The notes under the pieces were generated by a model. The model was given only the letters and a program-made list of their open reading frames with translations. It was not told the DNA's origin and did not search any database. Positions 51,393 through 59,341 of a stretch of DNA of 64,000 nt are shown here, one piece after another. This DNA comes from an uncultured bacterium. GTDB lineage: Bacteria; Actinomycetota; Coriobacteriia; Coriobacteriales; Coriobacteriaceae. The translations under genes and the position numbers were made by a program. How positions within the stretch are numbered: position 1 is the first letter of the stretch; each line of letters begins with the position of its first letter. Location: NCBI GenBank assembly GCA_905215385.1, contig CAJMPY010000007.1, positions 29,115 through 93,114 of the forward strand, read 5' to 3'.

Positions 51393-51474
51393 GCATCAAT
51401 CCTTTCACACGCTGTTTGTCGTGGTTTCAGTATCCCCGTAAGCAGCGCGCTACTCAACGGCAACGACGCAGGCC

Positions 51475-51533
51475 GACACTTCTTTTCGCACACGGCGGCC
51501 CGGCAGCCGCCCCTGCCTGACACTTTCTGATAC
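51475..51533 (-). promoter_or_regulatory. Direct-repeat element upstream of the GH1 gene, copy 2
   Basis: GACACTTCTTTTCGC (51475-51489) is identical to the first unit at 15934, and GACACTTTCTGATAC (51519-51533) follows 44 bases later. Between the units the sequence differs from copy 1, so conservation is confined to the repeat units. Confidence 0.6.
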
Positions 51534-51544
51534 CGCCGCCCCAC

Positions 51545-51579
51545 ACCACCACAAAGGGGACAGGCACCTTTGTGGTGGT
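51545..51579. repeat. CACCACAAAGG hairpin, copy 4, inverted loop
   Basis: Perfect 13-base arms (51545-51557 and 51567-51579) flank the loop GGACAGGCA, which is the reverse complement of the loop in the other copies, so this copy lies in the opposite orientation. Confidence 0.65.
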
Positions 51580-51592
51580 TTGGGGCGGTTTG

Positions 51593-51728
51593 TCTCGATC
51601 TGTAACAGGTAGGCAGCCAAAACCGGGCTTGGTGTTACAGATCGAGATTTTCGGGCAGTCCCCCGCAGTTTGTCTAAATCTGTAACAGGTAGAGACGATT
51701 TAGCCCGCTAGATGTTACAAATCGAGAC
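51593..51728. repeat. Two tandem ATCTGTAACA hairpins
   Basis: TCTCGATCTGTAACA (51593-51607) pairs exactly with 51633-51647. A diverged second unit has arms 51672-51687 and 51713-51728. Each unit begins TTTGTCT, so an 80-base unit seems to have been duplicated in tandem. They lie just after the DUF4867 stop on the minus strand. Confidence 0.6.
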
Positions 51729-51736
51729 GGAAGATG

Positions 51737-52381
51737 CTAGTCACAGGCGATGTCGAGGTTCTTGCCGACGAGGCCCACGTAGCCGCCCTCGGCAGCCTTG
51801 GGACTATCTGCGTGGCAGAGAACCCACTTGTCGGCCTTCCAGTAGCAGTAGCTGTCACCGGCGGCAGGCATGTCGGCTGCGGCCTCGGGGCGCGGGCCAT
51901 TGGTGCCCGCCGGCAGCGCCACCATCACCTGGAAGCCGCCGTCGTCGACCATGCAGGGCGTGTAGTGGAGCGTGGTGTTGAAGACTTCGACGACCGTACC
52001 CGCCGGCACGCGGAACGCCTTGACGCACGCGGTGTCGAGCTTGCCGTCCTCGATCTCCCAGCGATGCGCCACGAGCAGGATAAAGTCGCGAGCGCCCAGG
52101 TTAAACTCGCTGGCGCGGTGATACTCCAGGCAGTTGAGCTGCGTGTTGTGGCCGTTGCACCAGCCGAGCTGGAAGGGGCGGCCGCCAAACATGAGAAAGC
52201 CCAGTTTGTCGGCATCCTTGACGCCCTCGAGCTCCGGCGCACTTGCTACGTACTTGCTGCCCTCGGGAATGAGCGTGGCAGAGAGCGCCTCGAGCACGGG
52301 CGACGTGAGCTCGGACGGAACGTCATCCCAAACGTTGCCATAGGATTTGAACTCGGGATCGTTGACAGAATAGATGTGCAT
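51737..52381 (-). CDS. DUF4867 family protein
   Basis: The 214-residue soluble protein matches the DUF4867 pattern as I know it: MHIYSVNDPEFKSYG at the start, GFLMFGGRPFQLGWCNGHN, NCLEYHRASEFN and a cupin-like AFRVPAGTVVEVFNTTLHY. It is usually found among sugar-catabolic genes, sometimes with isomerases, and may be a sugar isomerase-like or binding protein; its reaction is not established. AGGAGCGAAC precedes the start. Confidence 0.78.
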   Translation of the reverse strand: MHIYSVNDPEFKSYGNVWDDVPSELTSPVLEALSATLIPEGSKYVASAPELEGVKDADKLGFLMFGGRPFQLGWCNGHNTQLNCLEYHRASEFNLGARDFILLVAHRWEIEDGKLDTACVKAFRVPAGTVVEVFNTTLHYTPCMVDDGGFQVMVALPAGTNGPRPEAAADMPAAGDSYCYWKADKWVLCHADSPKAAEGGYVGLVGKNLDIACD

Positions 52382-52465
52382 GTTCGCTCCTGTTTGTAAA
52401 TGTGACTATACGAACATTCTAGAACAAACATGAGCGATTTTGAACGCTCGTCCCGACCACTCAAC

Positions 52466-52497
52466 AAAAAGGCGCCCCCGCATAAGCGAAGGCGCCC
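52466..52497 (-). terminator. Terminator of luxS
   Basis: On the minus strand GGCGCC (52491-52496) pairs with GGCGCC (52471-52476) around a 14-base loop and is followed by five T residues. Confidence 0.75.
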
Positions 52498-52525
52498 AAT
52501 GCGCGCGCTTTGGGCGATAAAGCCC

Positions 52526-53014
52526 TTACGCCTGCTGGTAGTGCAGGTGCTTCTCGTCGATATTGGCCAGGTCGCGGTCGAGATAACGGCGCGCGAGCCA
52601 GTTTGCCATGGGGAGGTTCTGGTCCAGATAGTTACCGCACTCCTCGGGAGCGGCGCCGGGGATATCGCCCTCAAAGCCCGCGACAAACTCGAACAGCTCG
52701 CGCACGAGCGGCAAGATCTCCTCGCTCGTCAGCTCACCAAAGACAACCAGGTAAAAGCCCGTGCGGCAGCCCATGGGGCCAAAGTAGACAATGCGGCTCG
52801 ACCACTCGGCATGATTGCGGAGGGACGTGGCACCCAGATGCTCGATGGTGTGGCACTCCGCCGTGTTCATAACTGGCTCCTTGTTGGGCGTGGTCAGGCG
52901 CAGGTCAAAGGTGGTGACGGCGGCGCCGGTCGCCGGATCGCGGTCGATGCGGCTCACATACACGCCGGGCTCGAGCAGCAGATGGTCAACGGAAAAACTC
53001 GCGATGCGCTCCAT
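52526..53014 (-). CDS. luxS: S-ribosylhomocysteine lyase LuxS
   Basis: LuxS cleaves S-ribosylhomocysteine to homocysteine and DPD, the precursor of autoinducer-2, in the activated methyl cycle. The 162-residue protein has the metal-binding HTIEH motif (His55, His59), the third ligand Cys in PEECGNY, and the FGPMGCRTGFYL segment with the catalytic Cys. The start at 53014 follows GAGAGGATC. It has its own terminator; no mtnN/pfs gene is adjacent. A long hairpin lies in its probable leader. Confidence 0.96.
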   Translation of the reverse strand: MERIASFSVDHLLLEPGVYVSRIDRDPATGAAVTTFDLRLTTPNKEPVMNTAECHTIEHLGATSLRNHAEWSSRIVYFGPMGCRTGFYLVVFGELTSEEILPLVRELFEFVAGFEGDIPGAAPEECGNYLDQNLPMANWLARRYLDRDLANIDEKHLHYQQA

Positions 53015-53035
53015 GGCAGATCCTCTCGGTAGTCA

Positions 53036-53110
53036 ATTTGGGACGGGGCTCTTTTAGCTGGTTCGAATGATCGCACCAATCATACCAGTCAAAAAAGCCC
53101 CATCCCAAAT
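53036..53110 (-). repeat. Long hairpin upstream of luxS
   Basis: Outer arms ATTTGGGACGGGGCT (53036-53050) and AGCCCCATCCCAAAT (53096-53110) have one mismatch. Inside are a TTTTTT/AAAAGA pairing and then CTGGT/ACCAG and ATGAT/ATCAT pairs, giving a nearly continuous stem of about 75 bases. It lies 22 bases before the luxS start and 40 after the kinase stop. It may terminate the kinase transcript or regulate luxS. An extended -10-like TGGTATGAT lies within it. Confidence 0.6.
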
Positions 53111-53149
53111 GAGCTGCCCGGGAATAGCCTGCGGGCGCCGCGCAGCCGC

Positions 53150-54640
53150 CTAGGCAGTGTAGGCGATGGTCGCGTCGACGGCGTGACGCCAGCCGGCGAT
53201 CTTTTTGGCTCGTTCGTCGGCGGACATGGCAGGCTCCACGATGCCGCGAGCGCCGTAGACGTCAACGACGTCGCGCGTGTACATGCCCAGCGCAATGCCG
53301 CAGGCCCAGGCCGCACCCAGACCGCTCATCTCGTCGTTGCTCGCGATGCGGATGGGCGAGCCAACCAAGTCGCTCTCAAACTGCATCAGGTACGCGTCGC
53401 GCGTGGGGCCGCCGTCAACACGAAGCTCGGCCAGTGCCGCGCCCGAATCCTCGACCATCGCATCAATCACGTCAAAGATTTGATAGGCGATCGACTCGTC
53501 GGAGGCCTTTACGAACTCCGCACGGCCCGTGGTGCGCGTCATGCCAAAGACGCAGCCCTCGGCATCGCTCGCCCAGTGTGGCGCGCCCAGGCCGGTAAAC
53601 GCCGGCACAAAGTAGACGCGGCTCGCCGGATTGGCGGCGTAGCACAGGTCGGTGACTTCCTCGGGATTGTTGATGAGCTCCAGGTCGTCGCGCAGCCAGG
53701 TCTTGACAGCGCCCGCGTAGCTCACGTTGCCCTCGAGCACGTACTCGGTCACACCGTCCATACGCCACGCAAGCGAGCTCGAAAGCCCGTGCGAGCTGGC
53801 GACGAACTCGTCGCCGACGTTCATCATGACCGAGCTGCCGGTGCCATAGGTCGCCTTGGCCATGCCGCGGCTATGGCAGCCCTGGGCAAACAAGGCGGCA
53901 TGGCTGTCGCCGAGCACGCCGTGAATGGGCACGGGCGCCGGCAAAAAGCCGCCCAGGTTCGTCATGCCGAACAGGCCATCGGAATCGGTCACCTGCGGCA
54001 GGCAAGCCGAATCGACGCCAAAGGCCTCGCACACCGGCTCGCTCCAGCAACCACGGCGCAGGTCAAAGAGCTGCGTGCGGCTGGCATTGGACCAGTCGCA
54101 GCGAAACTCCGCGCCGCCCGTGAGCGTCCAGACCACCCAGGCATCGATGGTGCCCAGGCACAGCTCGCCCGCCGCAGCGGCCTCGGCAGCCGCGGGAACG
54201 TTCGCGAGGATCCAGGCCATCTTGCCCGCCGGGTAGTAGGGCGAGAGCACCAGACCCGTCGTGTCGCGCACCAGCTCGGCCACGCCTTCGCGCGCAGCAA
54301 GCTCGTCGCACAGCTCGCGGGCGCGGGCGCACTGCCACACCACGGCGTCGCACAGCGGCTCGCCCGTCGTGCGCCTCCAGGCAACGGTAGTCTCGCGCTG
54401 GTTGGAGATGCCGATGCCGGCGACGTCGGCCGGATCGACCCCGGTCTCCTCCACCACGGCGCGCGCCACGGCCAGCACGTTGGCGGCGATCTCGGCTGGA
54501 TCATGGCTCACCCAGCCGGCCTCGTTGACAATCTGGCGATGCGAGCGATCGGCACGATGAATCAAATGGCCGCCCTCGTCCACCAGCAGCGCCTTGGTGC
54601 CCTGCGTGGATTGATCGATTCCGATGATGTAGCGGCCCAT
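53150..54640 (-). CDS. FGGY-family carbohydrate kinase, glycerol kinase-like
   Basis: The 496-residue protein begins GIDQSTQGTKALLVDEGG and has GISNQRETTVAW, VVWQCARAREL, GDSHAALFAQG and FTGLGAPHW, all close to glycerol kinase. Residues equivalent to the glycerol ligands (Arg/Glu in NQRET, the Trp in VVWQ, Tyr in SPYYPA and Asp in LGDSH) are present, but the usual Gln after the Asp is Ser. Placed downstream of an isomerase and split transketolase, it could phosphorylate a ketose or glycerol-like sugar instead. The start at 54640 follows AAAGGGG. Confidence 0.8.
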   Translation of the reverse strand: MGRYIIGIDQSTQGTKALLVDEGGHLIHRADRSHRQIVNEAGWVSHDPAEIAANVLAVARAVVEETGVDPADVAGIGISNQRETTVAWRRTTGEPLCDAVVWQCARARELCDELAAREGVAELVRDTTGLVLSPYYPAGKMAWILANVPAAAEAAAAGELCLGTIDAWVVWTLTGGAEFRCDWSNASRTQLFDLRRGCWSEPVCEAFGVDSACLPQVTDSDGLFGMTNLGGFLPAPVPIHGVLGDSHAALFAQGCHSRGMAKATYGTGSSVMMNVGDEFVASSHGLSSSLAWRMDGVTEYVLEGNVSYAGAVKTWLRDDLELINNPEEVTDLCYAANPASRVYFVPAFTGLGAPHWASDAEGCVFGMTRTTGRAEFVKASDESIAYQIFDVIDAMVEDSGAALAELRVDGGPTRDAYLMQFESDLVGSPIRIASNDEMSGLGAAWACGIALGMYTRDVVDVYGARGIVEPAMSADERAKKIAGWRHAVDATIAYTA

Positions 54641-54658
54641 GGCCACCCCTTTCAAAAC

Positions 54659-54693
54659 GAATGTGACAAAGGGGCGGTCCCTTTGTCACATTC
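54659..54693. repeat. Perfect 15-bp hairpin between transketolase and the kinase
   Basis: GAATGTGACAAAGGG (54659-54673) pairs exactly with 54679-54693 around GCGGT. It lies between the transketolase stop and the kinase start, so it could act in attenuation or mRNA processing. Confidence 0.65.
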
Positions 54694-54696
54694 CAG

Positions 54697-55638
54697 TTAC
54701 TCTGCGGGCAAGAACTCGGCGACGGTCTGCGCGATTCCGGCACCCGTCAGGCCGTAGTGCGCAAAGACCTCGGGGCTCGTACCGGTGATGACCGGCGCGT
54801 CGGGCAGGGAGAGGCACTTGACCGGACGCGGGCAATGCTCGCCCACGACCTGCGCGACCATGGAACCCAGGCCGCCGAAGGGGCTGTGCTCCTCGACGGT
54901 CACGACGGCGCGCGTGGCGCCGGCGGCCTCGATCACGGCCTCGGCGTCGAGCGGCTTGACGCAGTACATGTCGAGCACCGTTGCCGAGATTCCCTGCTCG
55001 GCCAGCAGATCGGCGGCGTCCACGGCATGGCGGACCATCTCGCCGGTGGCGACGATCGTCACATCGGTGCCGCGACGCACCCAGGTGGCGCGATCCATCT
55101 GGAACGGGCACTCGTCCTCGGTGTACACGTCCTCCACCGGGTTGCGGCCCACGCGGATGTAGGCCGGCTTGTTGTCGGCGACCAGGGCACGCACGAGCTC
55201 GGCGGTCTGGAATCGATCGCTCGGCAGATACACGCGCATGTTGGGAATCGCGCTCATGGCGGCGATATCCTGCGCGGAGTGATGGCTCATGCCTAAGGCG
55301 CCGTAGGACACGCCGCCCGAGATGCCGATGAGCTTGACGTTGGTGTTGGAGTACGAAACGTCGACCTTGCACTGCTCATACGAGCGCGTGGTCACAAAGG
55401 ACGCCGGCGAGGCGGCCCAGGCCTTCTTGCCGCACGAGGCCATACCGGCGGCGATACTCACCAGGTCCTGCTCGGCGATGCCGACCTCGACGGACTGCTG
55501 GGGATACTGATCGAAGAACGGCGTGAGCGATGCGGAGCCGCGGGAGTCGGAGCACAGGACGACGATGTCTTTATCGGTTGCGGCGGCCTCGAGCAGCGTG
55601 TCGCAGATAGCCTTGCGGTTGGCGATCTTGTTAGCCAT
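54697..55638 (-). CDS. Transketolase, C-terminal subunit
   Basis: The 313-residue protein is the pyrimidine-binding and C-terminal part of a split transketolase. The region VEVGIAEQDLVSIAAGMA contains the catalytic Glu, and SYGALGMSHHSAQDIA follows; the C-terminal domain starts near VTIVATGEMVRHAVDA. It overlaps the N-terminal subunit gene by eight bases. The two chains together would use TPP to shuttle two-carbon units in pentose metabolism. AAGGAGG precedes the start. Confidence 0.92.
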   Translation of the reverse strand: MANKIANRKAICDTLLEAAATDKDIVVLCSDSRGSASLTPFFDQYPQQSVEVGIAEQDLVSIAAGMASCGKKAWAASPASFVTTRSYEQCKVDVSYSNTNVKLIGISGGVSYGALGMSHHSAQDIAAMSAIPNMRVYLPSDRFQTAELVRALVADNKPAYIRVGRNPVEDVYTEDECPFQMDRATWVRRGTDVTIVATGEMVRHAVDAADLLAEQGISATVLDMYCVKPLDAEAVIEAAGATRAVVTVEEHSPFGGLGSMVAQVVGEHCPRPVKCLSLPDAPVITGTSPEVFAHYGLTGAGIAQTVAEFLPAE

Positions 55639-56467
55639 TGATAGCCTCCTTATGGGCAGCGAAATCGGCGATGATCTGGGCATATTCCTCATCGTTGGGC
55701 AGGTGATGGTGCCAGGCGGCCTTGTCCTCCATAACCGGCGAGCCGTAGCCCTTCACCGTGTTGAGGATGATGACCGTGGGCTTACCCTTGGTCTCGGCGG
55801 CCAGCGTCAGCGCGGCGTCGATGGCCTGGACGTCGTTGCCCGGAATGGACAGCACGTTCCAACCGAAGGCGGCCCAGCGCTCCTCCTGCGAGTCCTGCTT
55901 CATGACGTCCTCGGTGCTGCCGCTGATCTGCAGGCGGTTGCGGTCCACGAGCGCGCACAGGTTATCGAGCTGGTAGTTGCCGCCGCTCATGGCGCCCTCC
56001 CAGACCGAGCCCTCGGCAAGCTCGCCGTCGCCCATGATGGTGTAGACGCGGTAGTCGCGGCCGTCCATCTTGCCGGCAAGCGCCATCCCGACGGCCACGG
56101 GCAGGCCGTGACCCAGCGAGCCCGAGTTCATCTCGATGCCCTTGAGCTTGTTGTTGGGGTGGCCGATGTAGGGGCTGCCGAACTTAGAGAAGCGGGCCTT
56201 GACGTCGTCGAGGTCCAGATAGCCCTCGTGGCAGAGCACCGCGTAGTAGGCCTCCATGGCGTGGCCCTTGGAGAGCACGAAGCGATCGCGGTTGGGATCG
56301 TCGACGGTCTCGGGCGAAATGTTGAGGTGGTTGGCGTAGAGGGTCATGAGGGCGTCGATGACCGACATGTCGCCGCCGATGTGCCCGCCGGCGCCAGCCA
56401 TGATGATATCGACGCAATCGCGGCGAAGGTCCCAACGCAGGGATTCAAGCTCTTCGATAGTTGCCAT
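55631..56467 (-). CDS. Transketolase, N-terminal subunit
   Basis: The 278-residue protein is the TPP pyrophosphate-binding part of the split enzyme, with GHIGGDMSVIDALMTLY, SKGHAMEAYYAVL, GSLGHGLPVAVGMALA and the TPP motif GDGELAEGSVWEGAM ending near the asparagine of LVDRNRLQ. It follows the isomerase gene closely and is translated with the C-terminal subunit (eight-base overlap). AGGAGAG precedes the start at 56467. Confidence 0.93.
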   Translation of the reverse strand: MATIEELESLRWDLRRDCVDIIMAGAGGHIGGDMSVIDALMTLYANHLNISPETVDDPNRDRFVLSKGHAMEAYYAVLCHEGYLDLDDVKARFSKFGSPYIGHPNNKLKGIEMNSGSLGHGLPVAVGMALAGKMDGRDYRVYTIMGDGELAEGSVWEGAMSGGNYQLDNLCALVDRNRLQISGSTEDVMKQDSQEERWAAFGWNVLSIPGNDVQAIDAALTLAAETKGKPTVIILNTVKGYGSPVMEDKAAWHHHLPNDEEYAQIIADFAAHKEAING

Positions 56468-56469
56468 TT

Positions 56470-57870
56470 CTACTCTCCTCGCAGGTAAGCTTTGACGTCT
56501 TCTTCGATGGGGTCGTACAGGTCGGGGACAATGCCGATGTACTTGCACGCCTCGTAGAGCACCGGCACCACGTTGGCGTGAATGGCGACGCAGTGGTGGA
56601 TGTAGGGACCCTCGACGATCTTGGCCTCGAGGCGCTTGAGGTTGTCGACCTCGACCCACAGGTAGGTGCCCATGCCGGCCGGGCCGTCGATGCCGCGGGC
56701 GTTGCCCAGCAGCAGCGAGTACTCGCCGTTGTCGCCGTCAAAGCGGGCAAGGGTGAGGTCGCCGTGCTTGGCTTCGGCCGTCAGCGCGCCGGGATGATCG
56801 AACGCCAGCGGGTAGGTGAGCTTGGGCTTGACGGCCGCACAGCTGCAGGGCCAGGGGCCGCAGTGCTGCAGCAGCTCGCCGTTCTCGTTATCGGGATGGC
56901 GCACGGTCCAGTCGGCGAACATGCCGCGGTGACGGCCCAGGTCGGCGGCCTCGACCATAAGCGCGGTGATAGCGCCATGGATGTCGGTCTCGCAGACGAT
57001 GGGGATGCCCATCTCGTTGAGGATTGCGTTGGCGGCGCAGGGCATAATGCCCAACTCGTCCTGCAGGGCGTTCCAGCACTGGATGGCGCCGGCGTTGCAG
57101 CCGTACTTCTCGACCAGGCGCTTCATGGCAATGGCGAGTCCTGCGACCGCAGGAACCTTGTCCTCGGGGATGCAGATCTCAAAGCTGTCACCAATGTGGG
57201 CGAGCATGGCTGCCATGGCCTGCTCGTCAGCCTGGGCGTCGCGCACGGCCTGGACAAGCTCGGTCATGGGGATGGGCGAAAGCTGGATGTTGAACTTCTC
57301 AAGCAGCTCGCCCTCGTTGCACATGGTCGACCAGAAATCGAACGGACGGGTGGCCATCTGCAGGATGCGGGTGTGCTCGAAGGTCTTGACCACGTTGCAC
57401 ACGGCCAAAAAGTCCCAGACGCCGCGCTCGAACTCGGGATCGGTCAGACGGCAGTTGGTCATGTAGGTGAAGGGAACCTGGAAGCGGCGCAGGACCTTGC
57501 CGGTGGCGAACAGGCCGCACTGGCTATCGCGCAGACGGGTGCCGTCGGGCTCGGGGCGCTCGTCGCGCGGGCCCCACAGCAGCACGGGCAAGCCGAGCTC
57601 GCGGGCAAGGCGGGCGCAGACATACTCGGTACCAAAGTTGGCGTGGCACAGCATGATGCCGTCGACGCCCTCGGCGCGGAACTTTTTGACGATAGGCTCG
57701 ATATGGCTGTCGTCGAACAGCAGGCCCTCGTCGTTGATGTCGTCGATATCCACAATCTCGACGCCGATCTCGCGCAGGCGATCAGCCGTCAGACCGCGAT
57801 ACTTGATCGCGTCCGGCGCGCTAAAGATACTGCGGCGCGTGGGCACAAAGCCGAGCTTGATCTTGTCCAT
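56470..57870 (-). CDS. L-fucose/L-arabinose isomerase family protein
   Basis: The 466-residue cytoplasmic protein resembles L-fucose/L-arabinose isomerase-type proteins: IMLCHANFGTEYVCARLARE, GPRDERPEPDG, CETDIHGAITALMVEAADLG (with Glu and Asp that could be metal ligands) and a C-terminal ANVVPVLYEACKYIGI. The substrate is not fixed by sequence; the transketolase and kinase downstream suggest conversion of an imported sugar to pentose-phosphate intermediates. GGGGAGGAC precedes the start, which is two bases after a promoter region with GTAAAC palindromes. Confidence 0.82.
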   Translation of the reverse strand: MDKIKLGFVPTRRSIFSAPDAIKYRGLTADRLREIGVEIVDIDDINDEGLLFDDSHIEPIVKKFRAEGVDGIMLCHANFGTEYVCARLARELGLPVLLWGPRDERPEPDGTRLRDSQCGLFATGKVLRRFQVPFTYMTNCRLTDPEFERGVWDFLAVCNVVKTFEHTRILQMATRPFDFWSTMCNEGELLEKFNIQLSPIPMTELVQAVRDAQADEQAMAAMLAHIGDSFEICIPEDKVPAVAGLAIAMKRLVEKYGCNAGAIQCWNALQDELGIMPCAANAILNEMGIPIVCETDIHGAITALMVEAADLGRHRGMFADWTVRHPDNENGELLQHCGPWPCSCAAVKPKLTYPLAFDHPGALTAEAKHGDLTLARFDGDNGEYSLLLGNARGIDGPAGMGTYLWVEVDNLKRLEAKIVEGPYIHHCVAIHANVVPVLYEACKYIGIVPDLYDPIEEDVKAYLRGE

Positions 57871-57896
57871 GTACGTCCTCCCCTAGTCACATGCTC

Positions 57897-57933
57897 AGTA
57901 AACAGACGCATGTTTCGTTTTGTTCTGTTTACT
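57897..57933. promoter_or_regulatory. Inverted GTAAACAGA operator upstream of the isomerase operon
   Basis: AGTAAACAGA (57897-57906) and its exact complement TCTGTTTACT (57924-57933) are separated by 17 bases, 27 bases before the isomerase start. Further GTAAAC and GTTTA half-sites occur at about 57940-58015. The lacI gene is the next gene upstream. Confidence 0.6.
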
Positions 57934-58035
57934 AAATGTTTTACTCTTTTGTTTAAAAGTTTAGCGCGAAAGTCTCGTAAACGGTAGAGAAATCAGCCTA
58001 AACGGTATGTAAACAAACTGAACATACAAGGGAAA

Positions 58036-58063
58036 CAAAAAGAGGACCCCGAAGGATCCTCTT
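58036..58063 (-). terminator. Terminator of the lacI gene
   Basis: On the minus strand AAGAGGATCC pairs, with one G-U, with GGGTCCTCTT around a UUCG loop (58054-58063 with 58040-58049), followed by T residues. Confidence 0.85.
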
Positions 58064-58127
58064 CTGAATGGCACTATGTTAACTGCCCTAGCGAGCTTTG
58101 GCACGCTGCAGGCAATGCCGTCTCCGC

Positions 58128-59138
58128 CTAGATTTCGCGCACGCTCTGGCGCTCGACAAAATAGGTCGACACGGCCGTTTTGCAGGTATAGCTCTTGGGA
58201 TTGCGGATGTTACCCACCAGACGGCGCACCGCGATCTCGCCCACCTCGTGTTTGGGAACATGCACCGTGGTGAGTGGCGGGTTGGAGAAGGCGCCCAGAG
58301 ATAGGTCGTCAAAGCCGATGATCGAGACATCCTCGGGCACGCGAATGCCGTGCTCGTTGAACGCGCGCATGGCACCCACGGCGAGCACGTCGTTCTCGGC
58401 AAAGAAAGCCGTCGGCAGGTCGTCGCGTGAGACGCTGTCGAGCCATGCACCCATATCGCGATAGGCACCTTCGAGCGTGGTGCCCAGCGTGACGTGCCAT
58501 GCCGGATTGGCCTCGAGGTCCGCATCCTCAAGCGCTTGGCGATAGCCGCGCTCGCGATCCTTAAAGTTGCGGATACGAAGATCGCCTGCCAGATAGCCGA
58601 TTTGCCTGTGACCCTTCTCGATAAGGTAGTCCACGGCGCGCAGCACCGAATCGGTATTGGCAATGACTACGGCATCAAAGTACTGGCGGTCGCTCCAGCC
58701 GTCGAGCACGATCAGGTGGGCGGCAGCGTTGGCGAACAGGGCGTAATCTTCCTCACCCAGCTCGGTACCCATCAGCACGATGGCGGCAGACGGGTCGGCG
58801 ATCAGGCCCTCGACCTGCGGACGCACGGCGTCCAGGTCGCTAAAGTCGAGCGAGACAAAGCTCGTGCTCATGCCGTGGCGACGCGCCTGGCGCTCCACGC
58901 CCTCAATAACCGCGGGATGGAAGGTGCTCTCGTCCAGGATGGCGCCCGTCTTGCGCGCGAGCACAAACTGGATGCTCTCGAGCTGCGTCGACTGCTGATA
59001 GCCGAGCGACTGCGCGCACTCCAGGATGACTTTGGCGGTCTCCTCGCTCACGCTGCGCTTGCGGTTGAGCGCGTTGGACACGGTCGCAGGCGAAAAACCG
59101 GTGATGCGGCTGATTTCGCGAACACTTGCTTTGGCCAT
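58128..59138 (-). CDS. LacI-family transcriptional regulator
   Basis: The 336-residue protein has an N-terminal LacI helix-turn-helix (ASVREISRITGFSPATVSNA, then LNRKRSVSEETA) and a periplasmic-binding-type sensor domain (about 60-330: FVLARKTGAILDESTFHPAV, GFDDLSLGAFSNPPLTTV). The start at 59138 follows AGGGGGAAC. Its terminator separates it from the isomerase operon downstream. The shared GTAAAC/GTTTAC palindromes suggest it controls that operon, its own gene and possibly the EIIBC/esterase region at 34400-34900. Confidence 0.92.
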   Translation of the reverse strand: MAKASVREISRITGFSPATVSNALNRKRSVSEETAKVILECAQSLGYQQSTQLESIQFVLARKTGAILDESTFHPAVIEGVERQARRHGMSTSFVSLDFSDLDAVRPQVEGLIADPSAAIVLMGTELGEEDYALFANAAAHLIVLDGWSDRQYFDAVVIANTDSVLRAVDYLIEKGHRQIGYLAGDLRIRNFKDRERGYRQALEDADLEANPAWHVTLGTTLEGAYRDMGAWLDSVSRDDLPTAFFAENDVLAVGAMRAFNEHGIRVPEDVSIIGFDDLSLGAFSNPPLTTVHVPKHEVGEIAVRRLVGNIRNPKSYTCKTAVSTYFVERQSVREI

Positions 59139-59221
59139 TGTTCCCCCTAGCAACGGTCGTGGCGGAGCATCGTGGCCTGACCGCCCCGTGACTCGACAAC
59201 TAAACGACCGCAAATTCAATC

Positions 59222-59243
59222 TAAACAGAATAGTAAATGTTTA
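59222..59243. promoter_or_regulatory. Candidate lacI autoregulatory operator
   Basis: TAAACA and TGTTTA face each other ten bases apart (59222-59243), 84 bases upstream of the lacI start. The half-sites match those before the isomerase and EIIBC genes. Confidence 0.45.
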
Positions 59244-59341
59244 ATAGCTAGTTTAGCCTGTTGTCAAGCGAAGCGACGCGACTATTCCCCCAACGGGCGT
59301 ATTTACTCGGTAGCTAATCTGGATCGGGGCACAGAAACCGT

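Noticed and set aside
49995..51530. Long plus-strand ORF opposite the second GH1 gene
   Set aside because: The same kind of antisense shadow; its composition mirrors the real gene and no ribosome site is present.
53183..54757. Long plus-strand ORF opposite the kinase gene
   Set aside because: Antisense shadow of an FGGY kinase with complete family motifs.
56461..57987. Long plus-strand ORF opposite the isomerase gene
   Set aside because: Antisense shadow; the minus-strand protein has the coherent family pattern and ribosome site.
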